Shown piece after piece: positions 14,146 through 14,173 of a DNA stretch of 14,173 nt. The stretch's first letter is position 1, and the number at the start of each line of letters is the position of its first letter. A model generated the notes under the pieces. It saw nothing but the letters and a program-made list of their open reading frames with translations. It was not told the origin of the DNA and searched no databases. The stretch lies in NCBI GenBank assembly GCA_964468725.1, contig CAYXVU010000159.1, positions 1 through 14,173 on the forward strand, in the 5' to 3' direction. The translations under genes and the position numbers were made by a program. Origin of the DNA: CAYXVU01 sp964468725 (GTDB taxonomy: Bacteria; Acidobacteriota; Blastocatellia; UBA7656).

Positions 14146-14173
14146 ATGGAGCATATCTTTATTTCATATCATC
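14146..14173 (+). CDS. Start of a probable TIR-domain protein (cut by right edge)
   Basis: Only nine codons are present: MEHIFISYH, then one base. The ATG at 14146 has GGAG six bases upstream. The (I/V)FISY(H/S) opening is the first beta strand and box 1 of TIR domains, which in bacteria often hydrolyse NAD+ in anti-phage defence or act as protein-protein adaptors. Nine residues cannot prove the family, but this string at an N-terminus after a ribosome site is a strong hint. It lies 45 bp after the dipeptidase gene on the same strand; I see no strong terminator between them. Confidence 0.55.

Noticed and set aside
1..14173. tRNA, rRNA, CRISPR, insertion sequence or prophage signals
   Set aside because: None were seen by reading: no cloverleaf-like segments, no regularly spaced repeats, no transposase or phage motifs in any translated gene.

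Overview
The window reads as an ordinary stretch of chromosome from a free-living Gram-negative-type bacterium, most likely an Acidobacteriota member, possibly of the Blastocatellia. The best lineage clue is the secreted von Willebrand factor A protein at 8260-9933, which resembles the 'VWFA-related acidobacterial' family. A DUF4252-like lipid-free exported protein, several short zinc-ribbon membrane proteins and many predicted signal peptides fit the same assignment. This is inferred from recalled family patterns; no database search was run.

Layout, left to right. On the minus strand (1-2010), two tandem zinc-ribbon membrane paralogs run into the 5' part of carB (pyrimidine/arginine biosynthesis), which leaves the window on the left. 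A divergent gene for a 79-residue protein follows at 2248-2487 (+). A minus-strand block (7185 down to 2585) then holds a zinc-ribbon membrane protein, an exported DUF3887-alpha/beta hydrolase, an unknown helical protein, an exported metallo-beta-lactamase-fold hydrolase and a threonine-dehydratase-like PLP enzyme. Spacing is tight at the downstream end (18 bp between the last two), so at least part of it is probably one transcript.

At 7293-8240 (+) lies an IF-2B family protein (relative of ribose-1,5-bisphosphate isomerase, MtnA and eIF2B) that may be translated from a leaderless mRNA. It converges on the VWA gene, which forms a 6-bp-spaced pair with an upstream DUF4252-like gene on the minus strand; the N-terminal part of the VWA protein looks like a second copy of the same DUF4252-like fold.

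The right end (10772-14173, +) carries a histidine ammonia-lyase-like MIO enzyme, a small cupin, an exported M19 dipeptidase and, at the very edge, the first nine codons of what looks like a TIR-domain protein. Histidine lyase, threonine dehydratase and dipeptidase together suggest amino-acid and peptide catabolism, but no complete pathway is present. I see no rRNA, tRNA, CRISPR array, insertion sequence or phage gene. The most interesting items are the DUF4252/VWA pair, the IF-2B protein lacking the expected catalytic cysteine, the SSG version of the MIO triad, the paired zinc-ribbon genes with a switch-like leader ahead of carB, and the TIR start at the edge.
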